Positions 1-8,084 of a stretch of DNA of 64,000 nt are shown here, piece after piece. The position numbers were made by a program, and so were the translations under genes. This DNA comes from RGIG3701 sp030530205. GTDB taxonomy: Bacteria > Planctomycetota > Planctomycetia > Pirellulales > Thermoguttaceae. The stretch is taken from NCBI GenBank assembly GCA_030530205.1, contig JAUMVK010000007.1:56366-120365 (forward strand). The letters run 5' to 3'. The notes under the pieces are model-generated. The model was given only the letters and a program-made list of their open reading frames with translations. It was not told where the DNA came from and ran no database searches. Positions within the stretch are counted from its first letter, which is position 1. Each line of letters begins with the position of its first letter.

Positions 1-1978
1 CCATCACGATTTCCAGATTCCCGGTTCCTTTGAATTCCTCATATACACCATTTTCCAACGAATCATCTGTTTCACTCGTCAGCGTGCCTAAAATAGTGAG
101 GGACCCGCCTTCTTCCAGAGCTCTGGCCGAAGTCAAAAAAACCATCGGACTTTGGAATGCTGCGTTCGAGTACGCGGCGTCCATCGGCCGTCCCGCCGGA
201 CCATTCAGATGCCAGGCCCCTGCGAGACGCGTCACAGAATCCACCAGAATCAGGACGTTCTGCCCAAACTCGACCATTCGCTTGGCCTTTTCAAGCACCA
301 TATCCGCCACCTGAATATGACGTGTAAGCGACTCGTCCATCGTAGAACTTATGACTTCACAATTCAACCCCTTCACTTGTTTACGCAGTTCTTCAACCTT
401 CTCGTCACTTTCATCCACCGCGAGAAGAAAAACATACAAATCGGGATAATTTTTCAGCGCCGCATGAGCGATTTTCGTGAGGAGAGTCGTTTTGCCAACG
501 CCCTGCGGACCGACAATCAACCCACGTTGGCCAAAACCAATCGGCGAAATCAAATCCAGGATGCGCGTTTCCATTTCCTCCGTTTCGCACTCTAGCCTCA
601 TCGGATAGGTGGGGTGCATCGGGGTCAGTTCCTCGAAAAATTTGCGGTGACGGAACTCATTCGGATCACGGAAATTGATCGCCTCGACCCTCAAAAGAGC
701 GAAATAACGTTCATTTTCCTTCGGCGGGCGGATCTGACCGGAAACACACGAGCCGTTTCGCAGACCAAAGCGGCGGATCTGGCTCGGTGAAACGTAAATG
801 TCGTCCGGACAGGATGAATAATTGTATTCCGAGCTGCGCAGGAAACCGAATCCATCCGGCAAAATCTCCAGTGTACCTTCACCATAAAGCAAACCATTAA
901 GTTTGATTTTTTCTTTAATGATACTAAAGATGAGGTCCTGTTTTCTGGCCGATTCTTCGTCAGGAATACCAATCTCAAACCGTCGCGCCTCGGCGATGAG
1001 TTCCTGCATGGAAAGCTGCTGGAGCCGGCCTACCGTCGCGTCCTGAAGGAGCATTTCCGGCATTTTATCCTCTTCGGGTTTACGTCCCCGGCTCATTTCC
1101 TCCGCTAATTCTTCCGCCAGGGAGAGCGGCTCTTTGTGAAAACGAGGTTCTTTCAGTTCCGGGAATGCCGGGTTGTATTGACTGTAACCCTCGGTATTAC
1201 GCCGATACGGGCGATTTCCATAGCCCCTGCGGCCATAGTTCCCACCGCCGTCCGGCCCGTTTCCGTCATTTTTCCAGCCTCGATTTCCACGATAGCCGGG
1301 ATTATCACGGTAACCTGGGTTCTCTTGATTACCGCCATCATAGCCGCTGTAGGGTCTGCGAGGCGGACGCGGAGGGCGGGAGTCGTAGCCGTCGTAACTC
1401 CGCGGCTCATTCATCCTCTGGAATCGTTCGGAATCTCCATAATAGCCACGCCGTCCATACCCGCCGGGATTCCGACCGGGATTTCGGCCATCTCCATCGA
1501 AACCTCCCGATCGGCGGTAATTGCCAAAACCACCCTCGTTTCGGGGCGGTGCGTTTTCGGGAAAATCACCATTCCGTTCCACAGCGTCCGGGGAGGAAGA
1601 ACCACGTCCACCGGAGAATTGGGGATCGTTCGTTGATTTCAGTTCATCATCCATTCCCAAACCGCTCCCAAAAGAAGAACGCCCACGGTTACGGGAATAT
1701 CCCATCGAGAAGCGGGAAAAAGTATTCACGCCTCGGGGTTGAACCGGATCATTGGGAACAGAAAGGCGTGAACTGATAAACGGTTTTTCACGCATAATAC
1801 GACGCTGACCTTCCATTTCCTGCATGGAATCAGAGGGCGGTTGCGTCTGATCGTCCAAGTGAGACCCAGAAGAGTTCTCGGGTTGGCGGGGTTCATCTGA
1901 TTTGGGTTTTGCTGCATCGTTCGGATTCTGGTCAGGTGGGAGTGATGGATTTGCATCGGAAAAGGGATTTGTGGACAT
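1..1978 (-). CDS. rho: Divergent Rho transcription termination factor with long disordered N-terminus (C-terminus beyond left edge)
   Basis: RNA-dependent ATPase/helicase of the Rho family, expected to release transcripts from RNA polymerase. The visible 659 residues begin at an ATG preceded by CAGGAG nine bases upstream. Residues 1 to about 305 are low complexity, rich in Gly, Arg, Asn, Tyr and Pro, with many RG, YGG and PGY patches. A Rho N-terminal helical domain starts near residue 311 (RLQQLSMQELIAEARRF), followed by the cold-shock RNA-binding domain (GTLEILPDGFGFLRSSEYNY, about 366-388). The P-loop is near residue 490 (GPQGVGKTT), then VDSVTRLAGAW and EEFKGTGN. About 75 C-terminal residues are missing. 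Compared with the canonical protein, APPKAGKT is GPQGVGKTT, DERPEEVT is DESDEKVE, and the Q-loop TGGVDANA is replaced by a PMDAAYSN segment. It may therefore be a paralogue with altered RNA coupling. The family is certain; normal terminator activity is not. Confidence 0.88.
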   Translation of the reverse strand, partial: MSTNPFSDANPSLPPDQNPNDAAKPKSDEPRQPENSSGSHLDDQTQPPSDSMQEMEGQRRIMREKPFISSRLSVPNDPVQPRGVNTFSRFSMGYSRNRGRSSFGSGLGMDDELKSTNDPQFSGGRGSSSPDAVERNGDFPENAPPRNEGGFGNYRRSGGFDGDGRNPGRNPGGYGRRGYYGDSERFQRMNEPRSYDGYDSRPPRPPRRPYSGYDGGNQENPGYRDNPGYRGNRGWKNDGNGPDGGGNYGRRGYGNRPYRRNTEGYSQYNPAFPELKEPRFHKEPLSLAEELAEEMSRGRKPEEDKMPEMLLQDATVGRLQQLSMQELIAEARRFEIGIPDEESARKQDLIFSIIKEKIKLNGLLYGEGTLEILPDGFGFLRSSEYNYSSCPDDIYVSPSQIRRFGLRNGSCVSGQIRPPKENERYFALLRVEAINFRDPNEFRHRKFFEELTPMHPTYPMRLECETEEMETRILDLISPIGFGQRGLIVGPQGVGKTTLLTKIAHAALKNYPDLYVFLLAVDESDEKVEELRKQVKGLNCEVISSTMDESLTRHIQVADMVLEKAKRMVEFGQNVLILVDSVTRLAGAWHLNGPAGRPMDAAYSNAAFQSPMVFLTSARALEEGGSLTILGTLTSETDDSLENGVYEEFKGTGNLEIVM

Positions 1979-2072
1979 TGTTGAGACTCCTGAAAAGTAC
2001 TTATTTAAGCGTCAAACACGAAAAGGACGCTGGGTGGGTGGGATTAATGAAAAGGTCTGATATACAAACTTT

Positions 2073-2110
2073 TCTCTGAATTTCACTCTAATATACACCA
2101 AATTCAGAGA
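2073..2110. promoter_or_regulatory. 11-bp inverted repeat in the rho leader/promoter region
   Basis: TCTCTGAATTT and its perfect complement AAATTCAGAGA are separated by 16 bases. Read toward rho, the loop contains TATATT, a possible -10 element. It could be an operator or a leader hairpin; rho genes are often autoregulated, but no function is shown here. Confidence 0.4.
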
Positions 2111-2141
2111 AATTTCAAGGGCTTCGTTTAAAATTTCAAAA

Positions 2142-2175
2142 AACCGGCAAAAAATTTTTGGAAATTTTGCCGGTT
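2142..2175 (-). terminator. Intrinsic terminator downstream of serA
   Basis: AACCGGCAAAA pairs with TTTTGCCGGTT. Read on the minus strand the hairpin is followed by a T-rich run, about 80 bases past the serA stop. Confidence 0.75.
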
Positions 2176-2252
2176 AAGGAGTTTTTTACATAATCAGTTT
2201 TACAAAATTATGTGAGGACCCCATTTCGCGGCGCCCTCACGTTGGGCAAACA

Positions 2253-3872
2253 TTACAGCCAGGCCGGAAATTCGTTCGCCGCAGGGAGAGACACGCACAT
2301 GACTTTCGTCACGCCGCTGACCCGCTGAAGCTCGCTCAGAGCCGCAACCGGCGGAATGGAGTCAAGACCCCACACGCCCAGGGCTTTACTGGTCTGATTC
2401 GTCGCGGTGCTGACGGAGAGCTGCTCAATATTTACGTTGTTGCGGCCAAAAATGTTCCCGACCGCGCCAATAATTCCCGGAACATTGTCGTGCAGGAACA
2501 GGCAGAGATTTCCGTCGAGGAACGCCTCGAGGCGGAATTCGTTGACCTGAACCAGACGCGGCATGCTGTTTCCGAACAGAGTACCCGCAAGTGTTGTCTT
2601 GCCGCTGTCGCTCACGACCTCGATCGAGATCAGGGAGCTGAACGTTCCGGATTCATTCGATTTGTTCTCGACCACTTCAATACCACGTTCTTTCAGAAGC
2701 ATACGGGCGTTAATAATATTGGATTCGCCACCCGTCGCGTTGGAAAGAAGACCCGCCGCGAAAGCGCCCGTGACAAGCGAGGTAACTTTCTGGGCGATCT
2801 CGCCGCGATAGGAAATCGAGCATTTGGAAATACGGCCTTTTTCGATTTGGGCAGCAGCCAAACCCAAGCGCCACGCCAGAGCAAGCGAACCGCGCATTTC
2901 AGCGAGCGTTTTGCCGTCCAGCGGAGCCATATTCACGGCCGACTTGATCGTTCCGGTCGTGAAGTAGTCGATCAGGAGCTCAACGGCTTCCAGAGCGACG
3001 TTTTTCTGGGCTTCGGTCGTGCTGGCGCCAAGGTGCGGGGTGCAGAGGACGTTTTTACGCCCAAAGAGAGGATTTTCCGTGCAAGGCTCGGTTGGATAAA
3101 CGTCCAGAGCGACGCCGGCGAGGTGACCACTGTCGAGGCCCTCGACCAAAGCCGCTTCGTCATAGATCCCGCCGCGTGCGCAGTTGATCAGGCGGGCGCC
3201 CTTCGGAAGCATTTTGATCTCATCGAAAGAAATCATTCCGCGGGTTTCGTCGGTCAACGGCGTGTGAACCGTCAGGAAATCGCAGAAGGGCAGCATTTCG
3301 CGGTAGGACGCAAACATTTTGATGCCCAGTTTTTCGGCCATTTCGTCGGAGAGGAAGGGGTCGTAACCAACGAGCTTCATTTCCATGGCACGGGCACGGA
3401 CGGCAATCGTCTGACCAATACGGCCAAGACCGATGATCCCGAGCGTCTTGCCGGCGAGCTGGGAGCCGGTGAACTGTTTTTTGTCCCAGCGCCCTTCCGC
3501 CAGAGACTGGTTGGCCGGAGCGACAAAACGGGTGAGACCAAACATGAGGGCCAGAGCATGTTCCGCGGTAGAGAGTGTGTTTCCGCTCGGCGTATTCATG
3601 ACGATCATCCCTTGGCGGGTCGCCATGTTTTTGTCGATGTTATCGGTGCCGACGCCAGCGCGTGCGATGGCCTTCAGCCGGGTATTCCCTTCCAGAATGT
3701 CGGCCGTGAGCTTCACGCCGCTGCGACAGATCGCGCCGTCGAATTCCATCAGGGTGTTGCGAAGTTCTTCGCCTTTCAAGCCGGTTTTCACTTCGTATTC
3801 GATGCCGGGAGCGGCTTCCAGAAGGTCCAAACCATCCTGCGAAATCGAGTCAAGTACGACGATACGAGCCAT
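2253..3872 (-). CDS. serA: D-3-phosphoglycerate dehydrogenase
   Basis: Catalyses NAD-dependent oxidation of 3-phosphoglycerate to 3-phosphohydroxypyruvate, the first step of serine synthesis, in the cytosol. At 539 residues it is the long SerA type. Residues 1-100 and 285-320 form the substrate domain. The Rossmann motif GLGRIGQT lies near 148. Catalytic signatures are NCARGGIYDE (Arg) and CTPHLGASTTEAQ (His). It is followed by an intervening regulatory domain and a C-terminal ACT domain (from about 455, LFLHDNVPGIIGAVGNIFGR) that in related enzymes binds serine. The start ATG has a strong AAAGGAG site eight bases upstream. It is a single-gene unit with its own promoter and terminator. Nothing is unusual. 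Confidence 0.97.
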   Translation of the reverse strand: MARIVVLDSISQDGLDLLEAAPGIEYEVKTGLKGEELRNTLMEFDGAICRSGVKLTADILEGNTRLKAIARAGVGTDNIDKNMATRQGMIVMNTPSGNTLSTAEHALALMFGLTRFVAPANQSLAEGRWDKKQFTGSQLAGKTLGIIGLGRIGQTIAVRARAMEMKLVGYDPFLSDEMAEKLGIKMFASYREMLPFCDFLTVHTPLTDETRGMISFDEIKMLPKGARLINCARGGIYDEAALVEGLDSGHLAGVALDVYPTEPCTENPLFGRKNVLCTPHLGASTTEAQKNVALEAVELLIDYFTTGTIKSAVNMAPLDGKTLAEMRGSLALAWRLGLAAAQIEKGRISKCSISYRGEIAQKVTSLVTGAFAAGLLSNATGGESNIINARMLLKERGIEVVENKSNESGTFSSLISIEVVSDSGKTTLAGTLFGNSMPRLVQVNEFRLEAFLDGNLCLFLHDNVPGIIGAVGNIFGRNNVNIEQLSVSTATNQTSKALGVWGLDSIPPVAALSELQRVSGVTKVMCVSLPAANEFPAWL

Positions 3873-3926
3873 TTTAAACTCTCCTTTGTTTAAAAAGTTG
3901 ATGAGGGAAAAAGTCCTAATGCACGT

Positions 3927-3954
3927 ATTCTACTCTTTTTTTCAAACTACGCAA
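3927..3954 (-). promoter_or_regulatory. Putative promoter of serA
   Basis: Minus strand: TTGCGT, 16 bases, TAGAAT, about 55 bases upstream of the serA start. Confidence 0.5.
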
Positions 3955-4026
3955 GCCCCCCCAGCCCAATTTTGATAGAAAAATATCGATTTAGGGAAAA
4001 AAAGTTCCTTTTCGGGTGGGAAATGG

Positions 4027-4055
4027 TTGACAGGACTGAAAAACTGGTTTATAAT
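4027..4055 (+). promoter_or_regulatory. Consensus sigma70 promoter of the ankyrin gene
   Basis: TTGACA, 17 bases, TATAAT: a perfect consensus. It fixes the start of the next gene at 4104 rather than at an in-frame ATG 44 codons upstream, which would lie before the promoter. Confidence 0.85.
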
Positions 4056-4103
4056 TTGAGGAAAGCCCATTCTTTCGACTCCGAAGTTTTTTCCTTTAAT
4101 ATT

Positions 4104-5255
4104 ATGGACGTTCACCCGATTTTCGACGCGATTCAAAACGGCACCGAAGAAACCGTCCGCGAAATGCTGGCGGCCGGAGTGGATCTGAACCTCCATGACG
4201 ATTCGGGAGATACGATGCTTTTCTGTGCTGCGCTTGCCGGGAGACCGGAAATGATTCGGATCCTGCTGGAAGCTGGCGCGGACCCGAACGCGGGACCTGA
4301 GGACGAATACAGGACCAACGTTTTGCCGCTGCACGCCGCCGCACTTTCGGGAAACTGCGAGATAATTCGCCTTTTGCTCGCTGCCGGCGCTGACGTAAAT
4401 CGGAAAGATTTTCTCGGCGGCACACCATTGTTTCTCACGACCTGGTACGGTCAATTCGAGGCGGCTCAGCTGCTTTTGGAAGCCGGCGCGGAGGAACTTC
4501 CCTTTAACGACGCGGCTGAGCATGGTTTTTTGCCGATCCTTGAATTGTTCCTTCGGCACGAATCCGTCACGGAGGAGGTTTGGGAAACGTTCGGCTTTTC
4601 AGCCCTGCACAAAATGGTGATCAGGAACCAGCCAAGTCAGACGGAGCGGCTCGTCAGGGAAGAATTGGCCGCGCGCGACCGCTGGGGATACACGCCTTTG
4701 CACTGGGCCGCCGGGCTAGGCAGAATGGAATGTTTGAATCTTTTCTGGGAGGCCGGAGTGGATTTTGAAGCGGGAGGCCCGCGGGAATTTCGGGCGTTAA
4801 ATCTGGCCGTCCAGAACATACAACGGGAAGCCGTGCGCTTCCTGATCGATGCCGGGGCCGAGCTGGATTTTGAGCCGTCGCCGATTTCCGGAGCCATCGT
4901 CGCCGGCGATTTGACGATTCTCAAGGCCCTGCTCTACGCGGGAGCCGACCCGAATTTCCGGCTGGAAAAGAATCATCAGCCGCCCCTGACCATCGCGGCC
5001 GAAGAAAATGATCTGGATGCCGCAAAACTCCTGATCCAGTACGGCGCGGACGTGAACCCGAAAACGCCCATGAACCTGACGCCGTTCTTTGAAGCGGTTT
5101 GCACCTCCAGCCCGAAAATGGCCAAACTCCTGCTGGAATCGGGGCTGGATCCGAACACGACCGACGAAGACGGTCAAACGCTTCTGGAAACGGCCATGAA
5201 ATTCATTAATACGGAAGAAATCGTTCAAATGCTGAAAGACGCTGGAGCGAAATAG
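4104..5255 (+). CDS. Ankyrin repeat protein
   Basis: A 383-residue protein made almost entirely of ankyrin repeats, roughly ten. Typical helical-turn signatures are LLEAGADPNA, LLAAGADVNRKD, LLIQYGADVNPKT and LLESGLDPNT. Such proteins bind partner proteins; no catalytic domain is present. I see no signal peptide or membrane segment, so it is probably cytosolic. The start at 4104 lies about 50 bases after a perfect consensus promoter; no strong Shine-Dalgarno site is visible. A REP-like hairpin lies between it and the next gene. The partner is unknown. Confidence 0.88.
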   Translation: MDVHPIFDAIQNGTEETVREMLAAGVDLNLHDDSGDTMLFCAALAGRPEMIRILLEAGADPNAGPEDEYRTNVLPLHAAALSGNCEIIRLLLAAGADVNRKDFLGGTPLFLTTWYGQFEAAQLLLEAGAEELPFNDAAEHGFLPILELFLRHESVTEEVWETFGFSALHKMVIRNQPSQTERLVREELAARDRWGYTPLHWAAGLGRMECLNLFWEAGVDFEAGGPREFRALNLAVQNIQREAVRFLIDAGAELDFEPSPISGAIVAGDLTILKALLYAGADPNFRLEKNHQPPLTIAAEENDLDAAKLLIQYGADVNPKTPMNLTPFFEAVCTSSPKMAKLLLESGLDPNTTDEDGQTLLETAMKFINTEEIVQMLKDAGAK

Positions 5256-5278
5256 GTCCAACGTCCGCAAAATTTTAA

Positions 5279-5327
5279 CCGGCGCGTAATTTCGGCCTCC
5301 GGCCTTCATTACCGCCTGACATTTACG
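5279..5327. repeat. REP-like palindromic repeat, copy 1
   Basis: The hairpin core is 5281-5316: GGCGCGTAAT, TTCGGCC, TCC loop, GGCCTTC, ATTACCGCC. The same 36-nt architecture recurs at 41477-41512 with a different, still complementary inner stem. Similarity extends to a following catttacg-like tail. Confidence 0.7.
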
Positions 5328-5338
5328 TTTTAAGAACC

Positions 5339-8008
5339 ATGAAAAAATCCCTCCTTTCTCTTTTGTTCCTCCTTCTGACCGGGTCGTTTCTCCACGCAGG
5401 AACGGACTTTTTCCGGGATGGAAAAACCGACTGGTCCGTGCGTCCGCTCCAGCCGGAAGACGTGACGATCCAGAATGCCGTCAAGGAATTCCAGCGCGCG
5501 CTGAAGCTCATTTCCGGCGCAGATTTTCCGATTGCCGAGGACTCGAAAACTGCGGGCCAGAACCAGATCGTCATCGGCGTTTCTCCCCAGCTGGCGCAAA
5601 CGCCGGACCTCATTCGGATCGAAACCCGGAACGGAAATCTCTTCCTGACGGGCGGCTCGCCGCGCAGCGCACTCTACGCCGTGTACGAATTCCTGCGGGA
5701 TGAACTGGGCGCGCGGTGGCTCTGGCCCGGCGAGGACGGCGAGTTTCTGCCGAAACGCACCGCGTGGAGCCTCCCGGAAATTCACCGCTCGTTCGAGCCG
5801 CCGATCCGTTACCGCGGCTTCCACATGTGCGGGGACTGGTACCGCGTGGATGATTTTCACCTCTGGATGAGCCGGAATCTGCTGAACAGTCACCGCCACG
5901 GAAACCACCGTTTCCCGGATCGGGAGCGCGGTTTTTACCGGATCTACTCCAACCATAATGTATTCCCGCCGAAGGAAAATTTCGAGACTCACCCGGAATA
6001 CTACGCACTGCGCAACGGGCGGCGGCTCAAGTGCCAGGTCTGCCTGAGCAGTCACGAGTGCGTGGTCGCCACGGCCGACAAACTGACGGAGGAGTTGAAA
6101 AAGTGCCCCGATGTGGACGTTCTGAGCCTCTTTTTGCCGGACAATCAGGAGTACTGCCAGTGCGAGGAGTGCGCGAAAAAGTCGGTTTCGACCGCTTTTT
6201 TCGACTTTTTCAATGAACTGACCGACATTTTGAAGGAACGCTTCCCGAATTTACGCTTTGCGACGCTCGCGTATCAGGGGTACTTGCAGGTCCCCGACCA
6301 CCCGGTGCGGAACGCCGAGTTCATCGAAGTGGCGACGCACGGCCGGTGCAACGTCCACCTTTACGGCGACGCGGAGTGCGAGCGGAACGCCTCCCAGCTG
6401 GCCCTCCTGAAAAGCTGGAAGGAAACCGGCACGCCGATCGGGAATTACGCGTACGAGTACGACATTTTCTCGCACACGCATCTCTTTCTCCCCTTTTTCA
6501 GCGTTCTGGCCGACGTCGTAAAAATGAACCACGAGATCGGTTCCGTCGTTTGCCTTCCGGAAGTCAGTCTTTCCCCGCGAAACGGCCCGGAGGAAAAAGT
6601 GGGGACCTACGCGAATCGCGTCTCCCAGTACGTCATGGGGCGGCTGATGGTCGATCCGACGCTCGACTGGCACGACGTTCTGCGCGACTACTGCGACCGC
6701 GCGTTCGGCCCCGCCTCGCAGTCCGTTTACGAATATTTTCTGGCGCTCGACGCACAGTGGAACGAGCTGAAACTTCACCGCGGGATCCTCGGCTCACCGG
6801 TCGGCTTCGCGGAGGAGTTTCTCACGCCGGGAGCTTTGAAAAAGGCCGAAAAGTTTCTGAACGCGGCGCAGGATCAGCTAGCCGGAGCGACGGATCTTCC
6901 CCCGGCGGAAAAAGAGCGCTTCCTGAAAAACGTTCAGCGCGAAATGGTCCTCCTCGGCCAGTGGAAGGCGTTCCTCACGGACGAGGACCGCGCGGAGGCC
7001 GCCCTGACGGAAACCCCGGCCGAAAACCAGAAATTCAGCTGGACCCCCGACGGGATCACCGTCCAGAACCTGGAACTTCCCGCGGAGCTGGCCCTCACGA
7101 CTGGTCAGGGGGGCGAAAAGTGGTTTTTCCGCGTCGAACCGGACGGCACAAAATCCCAGTGGCGCGTGAGCGCGCTGGGCGTGCGCGAGACGTGGGACCC
7201 AACCCCGGGCTGGGACTTCCGGAAAGACGGAAATTCCTGCAAAATGCAGATCCCGTTCGCGTCTCTGGCGCTTGAAAACCCGGTGACTCCCGGAACGCTC
7301 TGGCAGTTCAAACTCACCGAGGCGGGAAGATCCACGCCGGCCAACGCGCCCTGGGCGGGTTTTTCCTTCTCACGGGCCGCGCAAACCGGCCGGGAACTGG
7401 CGTACTGGACCGGGACGTTCGAGCGGGACGAACCGACGCTGAAGCGTTTTTCCTCCTCCATGCGTGACTGCGGCTGGGACGTGCGCGTCGCCAAAACCGG
7501 CGAGGAATTCCTGAAACTCGACCCGGAGGTTTACTGGCTGCGCAATCCGTCCGCCGCGCAGAAACTCCCGCCCGAGTGCTGGGAGAAAGTCCGCCGGGAC
7601 GTGGAGGAAAACGGAAAACTCCTCGTCATCATCTCGTACACGAATTTCCCGCTCGAAAAGGCCCTGAACGACCCGTCCTTCGCGGTCCGGATCGGCGGGA
7701 TCGGCTCGACCTCGCTCCCGGAACGCCGCTGCAACGGGCTGGTCGAGGATTCCTGGCTCCACACGCCGTACGAACTGGAAGAAAAAGTCCGGAAATCCAT
7801 CACGCCGGCGTACTGCCTGAAGCTGGCCGACCGCGAAAAGTGGAGCGTTCTGGCCACGATGCCGAAAAGCTCGGCCGAGCTGGACGCGAAGCTGGACTAC
7901 ATCGCCCTGAGACCGTACGGAGGCGGGGCCGTTCTGCTCCTGAGCGCAGACCCTTGGCTTCCACTTCCCGAAATCCTGGAAAACCTGAACGAGTACCGGA
8001 AGAAGTAA
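5339..8008 (+). CDS. Secreted DUF4838 / alpha-glucuronidase-like glycoside hydrolase
   Basis: An 889-residue protein with a Sec signal peptide (residues 1-20, cleavage near FLHAG). Residues about 25-135 resemble the N-terminal domain of alpha-glucuronidases (ending in YEFLRDELGARWLWPGEDGE). A DUF4838-type barrel follows (about 175-450), containing FLPDNQEYCQCEECAKK, a Cys-rich loop that may bind a metal. Residues about 565-690 look like a CBM9-type beta-sandwich. The last 190 residues resemble a ThuA/amidotransferase-like fold (low confidence). DUF4838 proteins are found with polysaccharide-degradation genes in Planctomycetes, Lentisphaerae and Bacteroidetes, but the substrate is unproven. 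The Tat-exported oxidoreductase 76 bases downstream is probably co-transcribed. Confidence 0.8.
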   Translation: MKKSLLSLLFLLLTGSFLHAGTDFFRDGKTDWSVRPLQPEDVTIQNAVKEFQRALKLISGADFPIAEDSKTAGQNQIVIGVSPQLAQTPDLIRIETRNGNLFLTGGSPRSALYAVYEFLRDELGARWLWPGEDGEFLPKRTAWSLPEIHRSFEPPIRYRGFHMCGDWYRVDDFHLWMSRNLLNSHRHGNHRFPDRERGFYRIYSNHNVFPPKENFETHPEYYALRNGRRLKCQVCLSSHECVVATADKLTEELKKCPDVDVLSLFLPDNQEYCQCEECAKKSVSTAFFDFFNELTDILKERFPNLRFATLAYQGYLQVPDHPVRNAEFIEVATHGRCNVHLYGDAECERNASQLALLKSWKETGTPIGNYAYEYDIFSHTHLFLPFFSVLADVVKMNHEIGSVVCLPEVSLSPRNGPEEKVGTYANRVSQYVMGRLMVDPTLDWHDVLRDYCDRAFGPASQSVYEYFLALDAQWNELKLHRGILGSPVGFAEEFLTPGALKKAEKFLNAAQDQLAGATDLPPAEKERFLKNVQREMVLLGQWKAFLTDEDRAEAALTETPAENQKFSWTPDGITVQNLELPAELALTTGQGGEKWFFRVEPDGTKSQWRVSALGVRETWDPTPGWDFRKDGNSCKMQIPFASLALENPVTPGTLWQFKLTEAGRSTPANAPWAGFSFSRAAQTGRELAYWTGTFERDEPTLKRFSSSMRDCGWDVRVAKTGEEFLKLDPEVYWLRNPSAAQKLPPECWEKVRRDVEENGKLLVIISYTNFPLEKALNDPSFAVRIGGIGSTSLPERRCNGLVEDSWLHTPYELEEKVRKSITPAYCLKLADREKWSVLATMPKSSAELDAKLDYIALRPYGGGAVLLLSADPWLPLPEILENLNEYRKK

Positions 8009-8084
8009 ACGCTTCGGCGTCACAAACCCACCCCCAAACGAAACTTAAACCAAAGAAATCCCCAAGAATAGAAAGGACCCTCCC

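Noticed and set aside
3972..4103. 44-codon N-terminal extension of the ankyrin protein
   Set aside because: A perfect consensus promoter lies inside it, so it is upstream of the transcript.
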